From Toxotes chatareus (taxonomy: Eukaryota > Chordata > Actinopteri > Toxotidae): DNA of 64,000 nt. The DNA lies in contig CM028891.1 in assembly GCA_016801885.1 (NCBI GenBank), forward strand, positions 9,965,517 to 10,029,516, written 5' to 3'. The notes under the pieces were generated by a model. That model was not told where the DNA came from. It did not search any database and saw nothing but the letters and a program-made list of their open reading frames with translations. The position numbers were made by a program, and so were the translations under genes. Positions 25,282 to 38,375 of the stretch are shown here, piece after piece. Position 1 is the stretch's first letter. The number at the start of each line of letters is the position of its first letter.

Positions 25282-28200
25282 AGTCACTGCAGTCTAGACC
25301 CAGATAAGCGTCATAAAATGGATTCAGATTACAATATGGAATTCTAGTTTTGCCCCTGTCTCTCTCAGGTGTGAGTCTTTTCTGTTTTGAAATCCAGGCT
25401 GGGCCTCCTTCCAGTCACTGTGGTGGTCGTGCATTTTCCTATGACGAAGTAGGGTCTAGAGTAATGGATCCATTTAGCAGTAATATTCCTTAATGGAAAC
25501 AGCCTAATTACAACCGCAAATAACCACAACCCTTCACAAAGGATTAAATATACAATAGCAGAAAAAAGGCAGGTATACATTTTCCAAATGATGAAAAAGT
25601 GAAACATCTGCAGTTCTTAGCAGGTTAAAAAAGTCCCGGCAAGGGCTCGGAGGGAGAGAGAAAAATGCTTTGTCACTTTAGATTTCACAGCACCAGTTTG
25701 AGCCACAATGCGGCAGGTTTGGATTTCAAAGCCCCCTACTTCCAGGGAGAAAACAAAAACAAATATTTGTTTTGTGGTTTATTGTGTTTTAATATGGCAG
25801 CCAGACGAGACGCAAATTAAATACAGAAAAAAATGTAAGATGCAGCTGCTGAAATCAACGAAATGGATCTGTCTCTCTGACAATCATGAATAGCCCATGA
25901 CTTAATCTTCCTTTGAGGTAGATTTGTGATTGTGATTACTGCCCAGTTTGATTATTTGAGTTTTAATCTTTGGATTATGATACAGATTTCATGTGAAATA
26001 GGAGCCTTTTTTCCTTTTCTCCAAGGGTTTTCTTGACTTAGCTTGTTCTGTCATGACAGCTATGGCCTCATATCCATTGTTACTACTTTGATAATCTCAT
26101 ATTTAGACGGATCAGACTTCTTTAGATTCTCAAAGACTCAATGAGTATTAAACAGAAACGGTCTCTTAACAGTAGAATCTCCTCTGCTCTGTAAATAATT
26201 TCAAATAAGGCCTGAATAGAAAACCGGCATCCAGGGATATTAATAGTGCCCACAGTTGATGGCAGGACACAGTAAGTGGCAGGTATAGTGAAATGAGGCC
26301 ACTGGGGACTGCTGATTGTGAGTGAAGGCCTGTGATCGTCACTCATCACCAGCCGTTACACCCCTGTTGGTTAGCCCCACTGGCTGCTAAAATTGAATCT
26401 CAAGTTGTGTCCTATTTTGGTTTGAGGAACAGGTGATGTACTTGGCCCGACATGTTCCCTTGCCTCCACACCACCCCCTTGGGGCTGTTAGTGAGTGCAA
26501 TGACAACATAGTTTTCTAAGAAAAGGAGAAGAGGCAGAGAGGGCCCTCTATTCTGCAAGACGGATCAATACTTGATTAGCATAGCCAACGAGCTGCAGAA
26601 CTGTGGCACGCATGGTTGTGCTTAACATGGGAAAAAGACATGTTTCCCATGAGGACCTCAATAAAAGACATTTGTCTCTGCTTTTGTTTGGTAAAATAAA
26701 TCCATGTTGGACGGCAAGCGGTAATCAGTCCAGCTCTGTTTAATTTGCTGTCAGCTTGCGTAGCACAGAACTGTCTGTCTCACTTTGTTGCCCTTTGTTG
26801 ACAAATGCTTGACTGACTTGAAAATATCCACTCAAATTAGGCAAATCCTTTGTTCCTCATGTGCTCTGACAGCGAGTTGTGCAGTCTAAAAAGTTGAAAA
26901 TATCACTGCTACGAGCAAGGTAAATGAGGCTTAATTTAACCGAGTCATTTTCTAGTAGAGTAAATTATATATTGCTCTGGTTTCTAGCTGGAAGACAAAC
27001 AGCAACACAGAGGATCTGTGTCATTGTCAGCAGCAGCACACCTGGGCTTTGCTGTGCTCTGCACCTGCTTGCCTGCTTTCAGTGTAAACTTCTCCCAACC
27101 CACCATTTACATGCAGGTCAAATCCTATTCAAATGTCTCCATCTAAACAGAGGAGCATTTCAAAACAGACATCCTCAACTGACTTGTGATTATGAGTCAA
27201 TTTGTATAAGGTCACCACAGACACAGAAATGGAAATAATCAAATTAATGCTGCAGACAACAATCTCTGAGTGTTTATAATGCCACTATAGGCCTAAAAAA
27301 TATATATATTGATCATCTTAAATCTGTCTCTAGCAATTGTAAACAAAAATATCTTTCCTATTACTCACAACAGGGGTGGGATTGAGAGCAATAAAGCTGC
27401 CCTGCTGTGACAAAATACTTGTTATTTGTCCGGCACACTACCTAAAACTTTCCTACAATCTTACAATTATTTCTACCATGTGGATGATTAGGGGGAGAGC
27501 AACAGATATGCACAGGCAAATTATAGTCCAATCTGGGACGCTTAGATTTGAATACCAGCATGCTTAACTACAAAGACCATGCTACAGAGGAGCATGAATC
27601 AAATGAAAAGGGGAAATAAGAGGAAGAGAGCATGCAGCCAAAAGTTCCACGTCCTTGGTTTCAGGGGCACAGCGTTGTTCATGGATGGAGTATTAGTGTG
27701 GAGTTATATATTATGTGTAATTATGAGGCTGAATTTAAATGGCTGCCAGGTAGAAGTTCTGCAGGATGCCAAGAAATGACCTCCTGGGGGAATAGACCCT
27801 AATGCTGTAACTTCATTTAAAGAAATGACCCGTTTATATTAACTACAATGAAGACAAACCAGTACAGTGGCTGTTCTTTCCTGTGAAAGTGATCACATCT
27901 TTATAGCTCCCGTCACTGCTCTTTACAGATCTGTTTCCCAGAGGTATTTGATGGGAGAGCCAAAGAGGGAGGAAGTGTGGGTCTGCAGCCCCCGTGTTAA
28001 CAATGGCTCTCCTCAGACCCCCGGACCAGGCCCAGCCAGTCATGAAACACCATGGAGATGTTATTGACCTCAAGGTTAACTCTCCTCAGGTAAGCCTGGG
28101 AGATAATGGACAAAGAGCAGTTCTTTTACAGGTGGAGTGACACGGCATATCCGCGCAGTGCAGCTCCTCTCGCATTGACAGATTTTCTAATTCATTGCAG

Positions 28201-29916
28201 ATTCCCATAAAACTGGGTGGCCAAGGCCAGCTCTGCCCAACAGAGGGCCCATTCATGCTGGGTGGGATAGGGGGCCTGGCCAAATTAACCTGGATTAATT
28301 TAGAAGAGCAAAGGGTCCTTACATCCGAATAAAATGAAGATCAATAAATTAAATGTCCGGGTCAGGATGTCAAGTTGCAGCGATGATCGACTGACATACA
28401 GAAAGCTATGTTCTTTGGCTGAGAGCGGCAGAAAAAAAAAAAAGATGGGGGAGAGAGCCTTAATTACTTTATTCCAAGGAAGAGAAGTGCTTCCATGCAT
28501 CTCTCTTTACATGCTAGAGTTGCACTCTTATAAACACACTCACGTCAGAAAAGAATGCTCATTATTTCTCTCATTTGGCCTTGGGATTAGTTACCGCAAC
28601 AGAAAAGTCATCAAAGAAACCACACTGAGATTCTTTAAACTTGTTTGCATTACACAGTAAGAATTATTATTTAAATGCGTGATTTATGTCCATCAGGATT
28701 TTCCAGTGACCTCTAAAGTTTTTTTCCCCTCCATTTTTGCTCTCTTTTCCTCTGTTTTGTACATTGGGTGTGAATGAGATTTCCCCTTAGTTTTTATCAA
28801 ATCTTGTTATCAGCTTAATGTTTTATAGACTTTAATTTGTCCACCTGACACTATATAGCCGTTAGCTCAAGGCAAAGGTGTGCCCTAAAGAAAAAAAGAA
28901 AAAAAAAAGTTGATCATGTCTCCTTGTTGGAGCAGCTAGACCTAAACCTGAACCACATCATGTCATTCACTACATGATCAATTATCCAGTAAGGGCAGTC
29001 TTGTAAGGAGGCCATCTCATCATGCAGCCATTAATATCTAAACAGTGTCTGCCTGGAGATGACATATAGGACAATGGAAAGAGGGCCAAAGAAATGACCG
29101 AGTGGCCCAAGCCCAAGCTGTTAGCAGATTAAAGTGACTTAAAGATGCAGGGACCCGAATTCTCCATGACAAAGGTAAAGCAGGTGATACAGAGATTTTG
29201 TTAAGGTCATTTGAAGGGCTGTCTGTATTTTAAGCCACAGAAAGTAGATATAATACAAACACTGTTGATATTAATTTCCATTAATTATATTAATATGTTC
29301 ATTTTTGTTGCAATGTGCGCCCAAACAAAACCGTAGTTTTGGAAAAACTGAATCCAAAGACTAATTTTCATTGCTTTTTCATTCGTTTTATTAGAAATGA
29401 ACATTTTATTTTGATGGAAAATGTTTTTTTTTTTTAATCTTAATGTTTTCACCTGTAATTATGATCATGACAAATTTTAATTGTAGTAAGTTAAATTCAT
29501 ATGCAAAGTCTCAGGTTACCTGTATATAAGATTTTCCATTTCTGATGTGACACTATAACGGAATTAAAAAATTAATATTGTATTTGTTGAATCCCTCCTG
29601 TCCGTCTTATGATGCTCTCAGTGGTTTGAATGAAATACCAAACCTGTCGCTGAGGCAGGCTTCAGAAATATGCCAACAGGATACTTCCTCAGATTAGCAG
29701 GGCTGTTTACACAGTCCCCTGGTAATCTGGGCCACAGGGGACATACCTGTACTGTGTCAGAGACTGAGCTAGAGTTACACAGTAGGACCAACCAGCCACA
29801 ACGGCCCAGACCAGAATACGATCCAGAGGGTCCAGCGGGACTGGCCTGGCTCCAGAGGGGTTGGCACTGGGTACAACTGGCCTTGTCTCCCCCTGCCAGA
29901 CAAGGGGAGGAGTGGG

Positions 29917-29918
<2 letters not shown>

Positions 29919-29964
<46 letters not shown>
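29919..29964. repeat. (GT)n microsatellite
   Basis: A 46-base pure GT run. The overlapping histidine/threonine and cysteine/valine frames are repeat artefacts. Confidence 0.95.
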
Positions 29965-29965
<1 letters not shown>

Positions 29966-30690
29966 CTGTTGTGTAAGGTAGTGGGAGGGGTATACCAGCT
30001 GCCACCTCTACATCCTTCCTTCCTGTTCATGTTTTTTTTGGGGACATACTTTGGTAATTGGCTTGTCTGCAGGTCCATAAGCAATACTGTTGGTACACAC
30101 TGGCACACAAATATGCAAGCACATGAAGAGGAAGCTTTCCGTCAGCTAAAAAAAAAAAAAAAAGGAAGAAAGAAAACCAGCCTTATGGGCCTGGACAATG
30201 ACAGCACACAGATAGGAGAATACTGGTGTTATTGTGCAGTGAGGGGAGCGTAGTTTTAATGGAGCCTGAAGCTGATGGAGAGATAATGGGAGAGTGTGTC
30301 CATGTTTGAACTGATTGTATTGTTGTCACATGTCCATACGCACACAAATGCAATCACACAGCTGTGTGTACATGCTTCTATGCATGCGTGTGAGTGTGTA
30401 TTCTCTAGTCATTCCCCCCCCAGGTCTGCCTCAGTGTTTATCCTTTAGTTGTTTCTCTTTACAAAACAGATGTCTGAGGACAAAAGGAAGAGATGCTTAC
30501 CAGCGAAAGAGACAGTATAACATATAATCTCTCCTTGACTAATCACGGCAGGGCCTGAGCTAACTCCACCCAAATGTGTGCTACGTGTGTGCCGATCCCT
30601 ATTCACCTCCGAGGGACAACAAGAACAGGTCTGGTGAGTTGGACAGGTTCTACATTGATTTACCTGTTTCCATCTACTCATCAGTCTGTT

Positions 30691-30715
30691 CATCCGTCCA
30701 TCCATCCATCCATCC
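30691..30715. repeat. (CATC)n short tandem repeat
   Basis: About six tetranucleotide units, the first imperfect. Confidence 0.85.
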
Positions 30716-32289
30716 CTAGCAGAGGGATAGAGGGATAATGTACCATCGGGCAGGAGGGCACCACACAAAGGCTTTCTTTATCGCAACAGGGCTTCAAACC
30801 CAGAGTTCGGTTTTCACAAGCTTATCAAGATCTTCTGCAAGTGTGCTGAAAAGCCTCTCATGCGATGAAAAAAACACCCCTGGGATTTCACAGACCACCC
30901 CCACTCATATATTACATATGATGTAGACTGTATGTGTACACAACAGACAGAAAAGCGATTGGCTGTACATCGTGTTTGTGGTTGTATCACGTTCAGTTCA
31001 GAGACAAAATGAACATACATATAGGCATACACAGCACTGTAGCTGTTAAACAGTAGTAAAAGAAGAAATGACAGATACATAACAATGGTGCTAATGACAA
31101 TGAGAATGATAATGGTGCCATTACCCTCTCTGCCCTCCCTCCTTCCCACCCTCTTCCTAATGGGAGAGCAGCTACAGGGTGTGTTCAACAAGCTAGGGAG
31201 TCAGGAGGATGATTCTGGAGTAAATCACTTGTGGAAAGGTGAAATGTGGCCAGCACGAGTTGGCTTAATCCATGCCAGACATGTGCAGAACACCAGAGGA
31301 GCAGGTGCAAACAATTGAAGCAGCTGTCAGTGAGCTGCCGTGATCTCTTTTGATATCTTAATTGTTAGTCAATCCAAGAGCAATTTTGGCAACATTGCTG
31401 TCAGCCCCAGGACTTGCCCCGCTCGGCTCCCATCTGTCAGGGGCTTTCAGGGCCCTGGTGCTGTACTCCCTCCCTGACTGAGGGCCCATGTCTCTGGGAT
31501 GTGTGTGTCCAGCCCATCCAGCATCTCCGAGGGAAATCGGGCCTGATTGCTGCCATTTCCGCTCACTTTGGTGGTTTGGGTCGGGAGTGCAGGCTAATAC
31601 TGATAATTGCCACATTTCAAAACTACTGGAATTCGTCGGGCCTCCCTCCCAACTCTGTCCGGGCCCTGTCCCGACCCCCTTGTCGGTTCAACGTTCCTAA
31701 ACATTGTGATTAGCATAAGAGCAGAGTGCGTGTCAGTATAGATTCAAGTCCAGGATCTGAGACTCTCCAGATACCCCCGTTGTGGAGTCGTTAGGACAGG
31801 GTTGAGCGGGTGCTACATGTCCTGAGCTCCACAGATGTGAGACCAAGCAATCAGACAGTAAACAGCACCACAAAGAGTGTGGTGAGCTGATGCAGCTCTC
31901 CGCCAAAAGTAGCTAAAACAGTTGTGCTGATTTGACTCAGTGGTCAAATTAAAGTTGAGGAGTTCTCATCAAAAAATTGAGAAAGTATTCAGTTATTTTC
32001 ACAGACACGGTCACACACATTCATAGACAGCCAAAGGGCGTCATTATAAAGAGATAACTCACTATGCAGTGACAGTGAGTGACCTGCTTCTACCCATTCG
32101 ACATGAGGTGAGCCCTGACTTTAGGCCCAGCCTGACCTTAACATTGATTTATGTGGCCCCAGTAAGCCGGGGCCTGTTTGAGTGCCCAGTGAGGAATGAA
32201 AGTGTTAACAGTGGGTGTTGGGGAAGGTGGGCGCTGAGGGGAGAGTTATGAGTTTTCTCAGCTGATCATCCAGCTTTGGGTTTCTGACA

Positions 32290-32610
32290 TTGTTTTCATC
32301 GGAGAGGGAGGGGAGAGCAGGAGTAGTAAAAAGCGGAGGGGTGGGATGGGGGGGGGGGCAGGCAGAAGGACTGGGGTGAGGAGGGGAGTCCATGGAGCCC
32401 GCAGGCTTGAACTCCACAGCTGAACCACTGACCCCGACCATCCATCAGTGTAGGGGTGTGACAAGGCAGGGGCAGGGGTATGTGACAGGAGGGGGCAGGA
32501 GCGGAGACAAGGGCTGGTGATGGGGGAATGGGACTGAGGGGCTATAATGGGCTTTGGGACATGGGAGGGGCCAGTCACAGGGGAGCTGGGGGGGGGGGAG
32601 CAAGGAAGGG
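32290..32610. repeat. G-rich low-complexity block with multiple G-runs
   Basis: The plus strand carries many runs of three or more G, including runs of about 11 near 32,348-32,358 and 32,589-32,599. It has quadruplex-forming potential. Proline-rich minus-strand frames here are composition artefacts. Confidence 0.7.
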
Positions 32611-32869
32611 AAAGGAAAGGTTAGTGTACTGTAGAAGGATGGACAGGGTTAATAGTCTGGGAGAGAGGCGGGGGTGTCTGGTTGGTGGATGAAACAATGA
32701 AATAGGTGTGTGTGTGTGTGTGTGAGATAGAAAAAGTAATTGATGGAGTTTTGCTGTGACAAAATTATCTAACGAAAGTAAAACATTTAAGTGGCAGAAA
32801 TAAAAAAAAAAAAAACAGTTTGGAAACATTCAGCAATGTTCGTGTACTTGATAGAACTTGATCACTGTA

Positions 32870-33155
32870 GCAATTGAACTGTTCAGATCTGATCATGCAA
32901 ACAAGGCTACCTAAGGATGAGCTAAAGGAGTTCATCATCAGAAAGCCATGGCTGCTGAAAGCGGTGCTTTTTTTTTTTTGTGTGTGAATGATTTATCATA
33001 AATGGGTCATTTTCAGCAGCATTAGTCATCTTCAACATCAGTTACATATTTAATTCAATTTAATGGCGCCTTGGTGAATAAACGTATACATTTCTATTAA
33101 AAAAAATGAACATTTCTTGGTGGTCCCAGACTTTTAAACACTAGTGTATACATCA
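32870..33155 (+). repeat. Degenerate dispersed repeat with transposon-like end
   Basis: The segment ends with GGTGGTCCCAGACTTTTAAA followed by CACTAGTGTATA. It is preceded by GCATTAGTCATCTTCAACAT and ATGAACATTTC, in the order remembered for a common fish repeat whose end reads about 'CCCCAAACTTTTGAACGGTAGTGTATA'. Inside, GCTGCTGAAA (about 32,950) and its exact complement TTTCAGCAGC (about 33,013) form an inverted pair. No coding capacity is seen. Confidence 0.4.
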
Positions 33156-34167
33156 AATTTGCCTGGCTGAGTAATTATTCACTATTTTTGTACTTTGCTG
33201 TTTCCTAAGAAAACTGGGAGAGGATTAAATATTTGAGAAAAGATTTGTTAAACCCGAAGCTTATTAATCTAGCTGATATGTGAATGAGGAACGAAAATCA
33301 AAGATCCATCGCTGCTAAAATCCCAACTTCTGCTGAAGACAACAGCTACGTTTTTCCGTTACACAGTTTCCACTTTTGAGATTTAGACAGAGAGATTTTT
33401 GTGAGATTTAGACAGAGCTCAAACCAGACTGAACCCTCCCCCCATATAGTCTCACACTGCCAGCGTCTTTCAGCTGTTGCCCAAGACTCACTGTCACTTG
33501 GCTCCGCACACACAATGCATGGCCAATGGGTAGACTGGATCCCAGCATCCGTCCACAGAGGGGCATTGGCCCTCAGCCAGACAAGCCTGAGCTGGGGCCC
33601 CTGTCGCACTGAAAGACTAGAGCAACGCTAATGGTTAACTCTGAATCGAGCCGCGCGGAAGAGTCTGGGGGAGAGAGGGGAGGATCGTTTTAATATGATC
33701 CAGTTTGGAACTCCATAACACATATTCCGATTTCATTAGGGGCCAAAGATGGAGCCTTGTGTCGGCAGCATTAGCAGTTATAGGGGTGACTGTGTTTGTC
33801 TGCTTGACACTGTGTAAAAGAGGGTTAAGGCGTAGACTCTGAAGATATGAAAAGGGAGGAGGGGGAGATAGAGAAAGAGAGAGTTCGTGGCCCTCCCAGT
33901 TAGGTTATGGCACTGCAGCATGGACAAATCCATGAGCAAGCGAAACCACTGTTTTAAATAGCAGGTATCTGGTGTCAGCATGCCCTGAGAGAGGCCCTCT
34001 CCATCAATATGTTCCTTTGCCCTTGTCTGCTCCTGATATCTTTATCTTGTCAGGACCTCTCCTGTATGTTCCACCTCAATAGTTTCCGTCTGTGCTCGGC
34101 CTGTGCTGTGCAGATGGACCGCTGCTGGTCTGTCCGATATAGGCCCTTGAGGCTGGATGGCGGAGGT

Positions 34168-34218
34168 GGGGCAAGAGTGGGGTGGAGGGAAGGAGGGAGG
34201 TGGGGAGGGGGTGGTGGG
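34168..34218 (+). other. Potential G-quadruplex
   Basis: Six or more runs of three to five G are separated by loops of one to seven bases on the plus strand, which satisfies the classical G3+N1-7 pattern. No gene is attached. Confidence 0.55.
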
Positions 34219-34470
34219 TTAAGGTGCAGCGGGGGTGAGTTGAAGGCAGTCTTATGTCAACCTGTAGTCTACAGGGGCCTCATTACACAGACGCCAATGG
34301 AGAAGCTTTTAGAGAGTAATTAGACCATTACAGATAGCCGAGGGAATAAATGAGTACTCCCTGTGTCCTCCGAATAAATGAGATGTTAAAATGTGCAGCT
34401 ACTTTTTTTCAATTAGTAATACATTTGGGAATTTTCTCTTTCCTTCTTAAAAATGGTGAAAAACTGCACC

Positions 34471-34546
34471 AAAAAAAAAAAAAAACTGAAATAAGCAACT
34501 AAGCCACGTTTTGGCTTAGTTGCTTATATCAGTTTTTTTTTTTTTT
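34471..34546. repeat. Long hairpin: inverted repeat with 35-base arms
   Basis: The arm CTGAAATAAGCAACTAAGCC A (34,486-34,506) is matched by its complement at 34,512-34,532 with one mismatch. The pairing is extended by an A-run at 34,472-34,485 against a T-run at 34,533-34,546. The loop is five bases (CGTTT). The stem contains no coding frame. Confidence 0.9.
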
Positions 34547-37337
34547 GTTGCAATGATGCTTAAAGCTTTATATATAAAACCAGCAAAAGAAGATCAGTCT
34601 GATTTAACATTTAGGTTTACTTTGTTTTCTGCAAAAACATGAACATAGTGCTTATTCACAGTCTCGTGTGCCTGTTATATCCAAAATCCGCTGTGTTGAA
34701 ATTGACTGGACTCAGATTGTGCTGTAGTCTGGTGGCAACGGGAAGCTTCCACTGTTCTTTCCTGTAATTTCCAGCTTACCCTGAAATGAAAATGGGAGCA
34801 GGATTGTGGGAAATGACAGATGCGGCTCGGGAGGGCCATTGAAGAGGTCATATGTCATCACGGGGTCGCACACGCCCTTTGAGCAGGGGCTATGGGGCCG
34901 TGGGGGGTGGGGCTGCCTTCCCACACTACCTGGAGAGATGGGGCCTGGGAATGCAACTAACCTGGGGCCTGACTGACTCCACTCACCTGTCATTCTGGTC
35001 ATAAGCATGTCCTGGATTTATGTGGGCCGGTCTGGCTGGCTCTGCCTATCTCCATGAGCATCTGTCTGTCTGTAATACTACAGGCTCTAAAAGAAAGAGC
35101 TTCAGCAATGTGATATATTTCTTTAAAAAGAAACATGTCACTTTTCCTGAATACTTTCCATATCGTCTACACTTTTGCCTTCATGTCTGCCTTTGTACAG
35201 CAGAAAGAGACTTCTTGTACTCTAGGTTTATCAAATATAACACCTATAAATCATCATCATCATCAATGCCCTGTTCTTCTGCCTGGTATGTCCTGCCAGT
35301 GTGAGAGTTTCTCACAGACCGGCGCCTGAACTATATTTCATCTGTCTCCCGTCCTCTCTCTCTCTCCCCCTTTCTCTTTTAGTCTCTTTGTCGTGTGTGT
35401 GTGTGTGTGTGTATGTGAGTGTGTTAGAGAGTAGAAGAGAGCAAGGGGAACCTGGGACCAAGTGTGTGTGTGTGTGTGTGTGATTTTAATAGCCATCGGT
35501 TACCTGCTCACACACGATACCCCTCCATCCTGCTCGGGCAGATGGCTATTACTTTGCAGTTGTGAAAATCAAGCTTATACAAACACAGGCAAGACTGAGA
35601 CGCGCTGGACCAAGTGTAGTATCCCTCTGATAGACAGTATTGGTTGGTGTGTGTGTGTGTATGATGAGGGCTAATTCTCTGGCGTCTGTCATGCGCAGCC
35701 TATCCTGTGGAAATCATTAAGTAGGAGCACTAGGCCGTCACTTCCTGGCAAAGCATGCAAGCGAGATGAAGAGCTTTATCACTTTCCAGGACAGGTGGGA
35801 ACATTATTGAAGGCAGGGCAGTATTGGTGTCCGACCTGAATCAAAAGTGAAAAGTCATTTTCAGCCCTTAATGGTTTTGTATTTGTTTCAAGCTGTGTGG
35901 AGCTTTCGGTTTAAATTCAAATATTATTTTTAGACACCAACTTTTAACACCAACCATTAAAAAAGTGATTCATCATTAACGCAAATAATTTGTAAGACAT
36001 GCCACATTGCAGACTTTGAAATTTTCACACCCTCTGACTGCTACATCCTTTTGCAAAAAATAAATTACAAATTTTAAAATCCATATAGGCCAGCTTTGAT
36101 ATCCATCTACCAACTGTGATTTTTCCGGTTTCATTAAGTGTGGGCACTTCATTTTAGGTATGAAACCTGAACTTCTCGCTGTCTTGAAACTCAATAGTCC
36201 TTTTAGTGTCAAGGTTGGCCCTGTCCTGCTGCCTCTCTCATGGAATCTGCCGTCATGTGACTTGCCCCCACTGTCCCAAACCGCCGAGATTATTGATCAC
36301 TCGCTGTCGTGAGTGAGACATTTACTGTAGCCCATATTGCTACGCACCGGTGAGCTGTGCGCGGATCACTTCTTCTCTGTAGCTACAGTCAATCGATAGA
36401 TAATATTGTGGTAAATTATTCAACCACTTTGACATGTGGACAGTGTAATATTAAAATAATAATAATTATGATAACAAATACAATAATTATAATATTGATA
36501 ATAATACCCTACATGTTACATATTATGTTGGCTTCATCTGTAATCCAATTTACAATTTTATAGGAATATTGTTAGAATTTGTGCATTATATTAACTAAAC
36601 AAATAAGTATTTATAATTTATTTCTAAGTACAAATCTTAAATATCGATTTCTGTAATTTATACTCTCTGTTTTACTGTCTATCATACAGTTGCGTACTAA
36701 CAAGAATAAAACACCTTTTCAGTTTCACCCTATGGCTTGCAGGTTGTTATAATGGCAAGAAATTACAGTTATTCTTTAATAGTAATTATGAGACTGTATT
36801 AATCTTGCTGATGCTGATTTAATACATTTAGCAGCTTTAAAAATTATTCTTGAAAGAGTAATATTAATTCTACATTTTTTAAAAATTTCACTTGACTCTA
36901 ATTATCTCCATCTATTTTGGATCCAATTTCTCAAACTACAGTTTTAGTTTTTACTTATTATATTAATATTTTAATGTGTAATATTTAGACGAACGATCAA
37001 ATTTTTTCATTCAGATCATCACCATTTAAACAAGACTAAAACAAGAGATTTTAAGAATAGCTGTCCACCAAAGGAACACGAGTTTGAGGTTTATTGTCTT
37101 AAAGCAGTGCATTTACTAAAAGGTATTCATTAAAAACGTAATTAGGCAAAGGACAGTTTGCTTGAGACCAAGTGAAGCGTTGGCCGCTCGACTAATTAGA
37201 GTGGCAATGAGGGTAATGAGCCCAGATCAGGTGTCTCTCTGACCGCTGGCCTCTGCTCAGACAGGGGCAGACAGTGACTGGGAGCCTTCGAAGGCCGGGG
37301 CCTTCTCGTGGATGGGGAGCGCTTCCATGTACATATA

Positions 37338-37351
37338 CCGCCATCTACTGG
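37338..37351 (-). promoter_or_regulatory. CTCF-like motif
   Basis: Read on the minus strand the sequence is CCAGTAGATGGCGG, which fits the CTCF core CCASYAGRKGGCRS at every position. It lies in a gene-free, low-repeat stretch. Binding cannot be judged from sequence alone. Confidence 0.35.
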
Positions 37352-38329
37352 GCAGATATCGGGCAGGGACTTGGAATTTGGCAGTAGTCTCTTACTTTAT
37401 AACATGACACATACTGCAGCTCGGCGTATGTTCAGAATGATCTGTATTTATATATGCAGAGGACACTGATTCTGAATTACACAAAGGCATTTTAAACGTT
37501 ATAAAATATTATTTTGCGAACACTGGTAATGATGAGCTTGACGATGAGGATATGATGACCCCAATGAGCCACTGAGCATAAAACATACTTTATATTATAT
37601 TATATATTTTTTGTTGGCTGAGTCTGTGTCACTACCACAAACACTCACACATTGTTTCTGTCTAGATGTTCATCTTGCGGTTGCCAGCACCTCTGTCTCT
37701 CAAAGCTTTTTTTCATGGTTTACTACTGTTTTGGAAAAAATAGGGAGAACATAATGCACTACTCCTTTCTTTTTTTAACTTAATGTATATTGAACATTAT
37801 TTGTGACAGACTATTCACAGAGCTTTTATCATTTTAGATTTTTTCCTTTTTGACTGAATCGTACTTTAAGGTATTTCCATTATTTTGTCTACCTTTTACA
37901 AGTCTTGCATTGCGGCCACTCATTACATTAAAATAGTTAAGATGGGGAATGCTACACATAATTATTTTTCCCTAGGGGCTTAAAGTGGAAATGAATATGA
38001 TAGATATTTCATACCTATCTCATTTAATCTTCAATCATTGTTCAGAGTGAAGAGTGTGTTGAATAAATTTGCATTCTGTTTCTAACCCAAGAGGAAAAAC
38101 ACAGCAGGTACAAAGGTAGATAATCTTTCACCTTGTCACAATGGATCTTAGGGGTCCATTTGGAACTGTAATCTTAGAAACCAAACCTTTACTTCTGCAT
38201 CTGTAATTTGCACCGACTGCCTCACTTCGCCCTGTGTGGGTCAAAAAAAGCAGCAAAGGGGCCTTATAAGCAACATACTGTACACAGGCCAAAAATCCCA
38301 AACGGAGGTTTATAATAATGCTGAAACTC

Positions 38330-38375
38330 TGTGTGTGTGTGTGTGTGTGTTTTTTTTTTTTTTTTGGGGGGGGGG
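38330..38375. repeat. Composite (GT)n-T(n)-G(n) tract
   Basis: About 20 bases of GT are followed by about 15 T and about 10 G. It is likely unstable in replication and prone to assembly error. Confidence 0.9.

Larger units (their letters stand above)
25290..32860. other. Intergenic, no gene recognised
   Basis: No supported coding sequence. Contents are a GT run at 29,919-29,964, a (CATC)n tract at 30,691-30,715, a strongly G-rich block at 32,290-32,610, a GT run at 32,706-32,724, and AT-rich DNA at 29,220-29,580. A donor-like CAG|GTAAGC near 28,090 lacks a convincing exon in front of it. Confidence 0.5.

Noticed and set aside
29707..30253. 130-133-codon frames on both strands
   Set aside because: Same cause: the (GT)n tract at 29,919-29,964 keeps frames open. 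No coding signature outside it.
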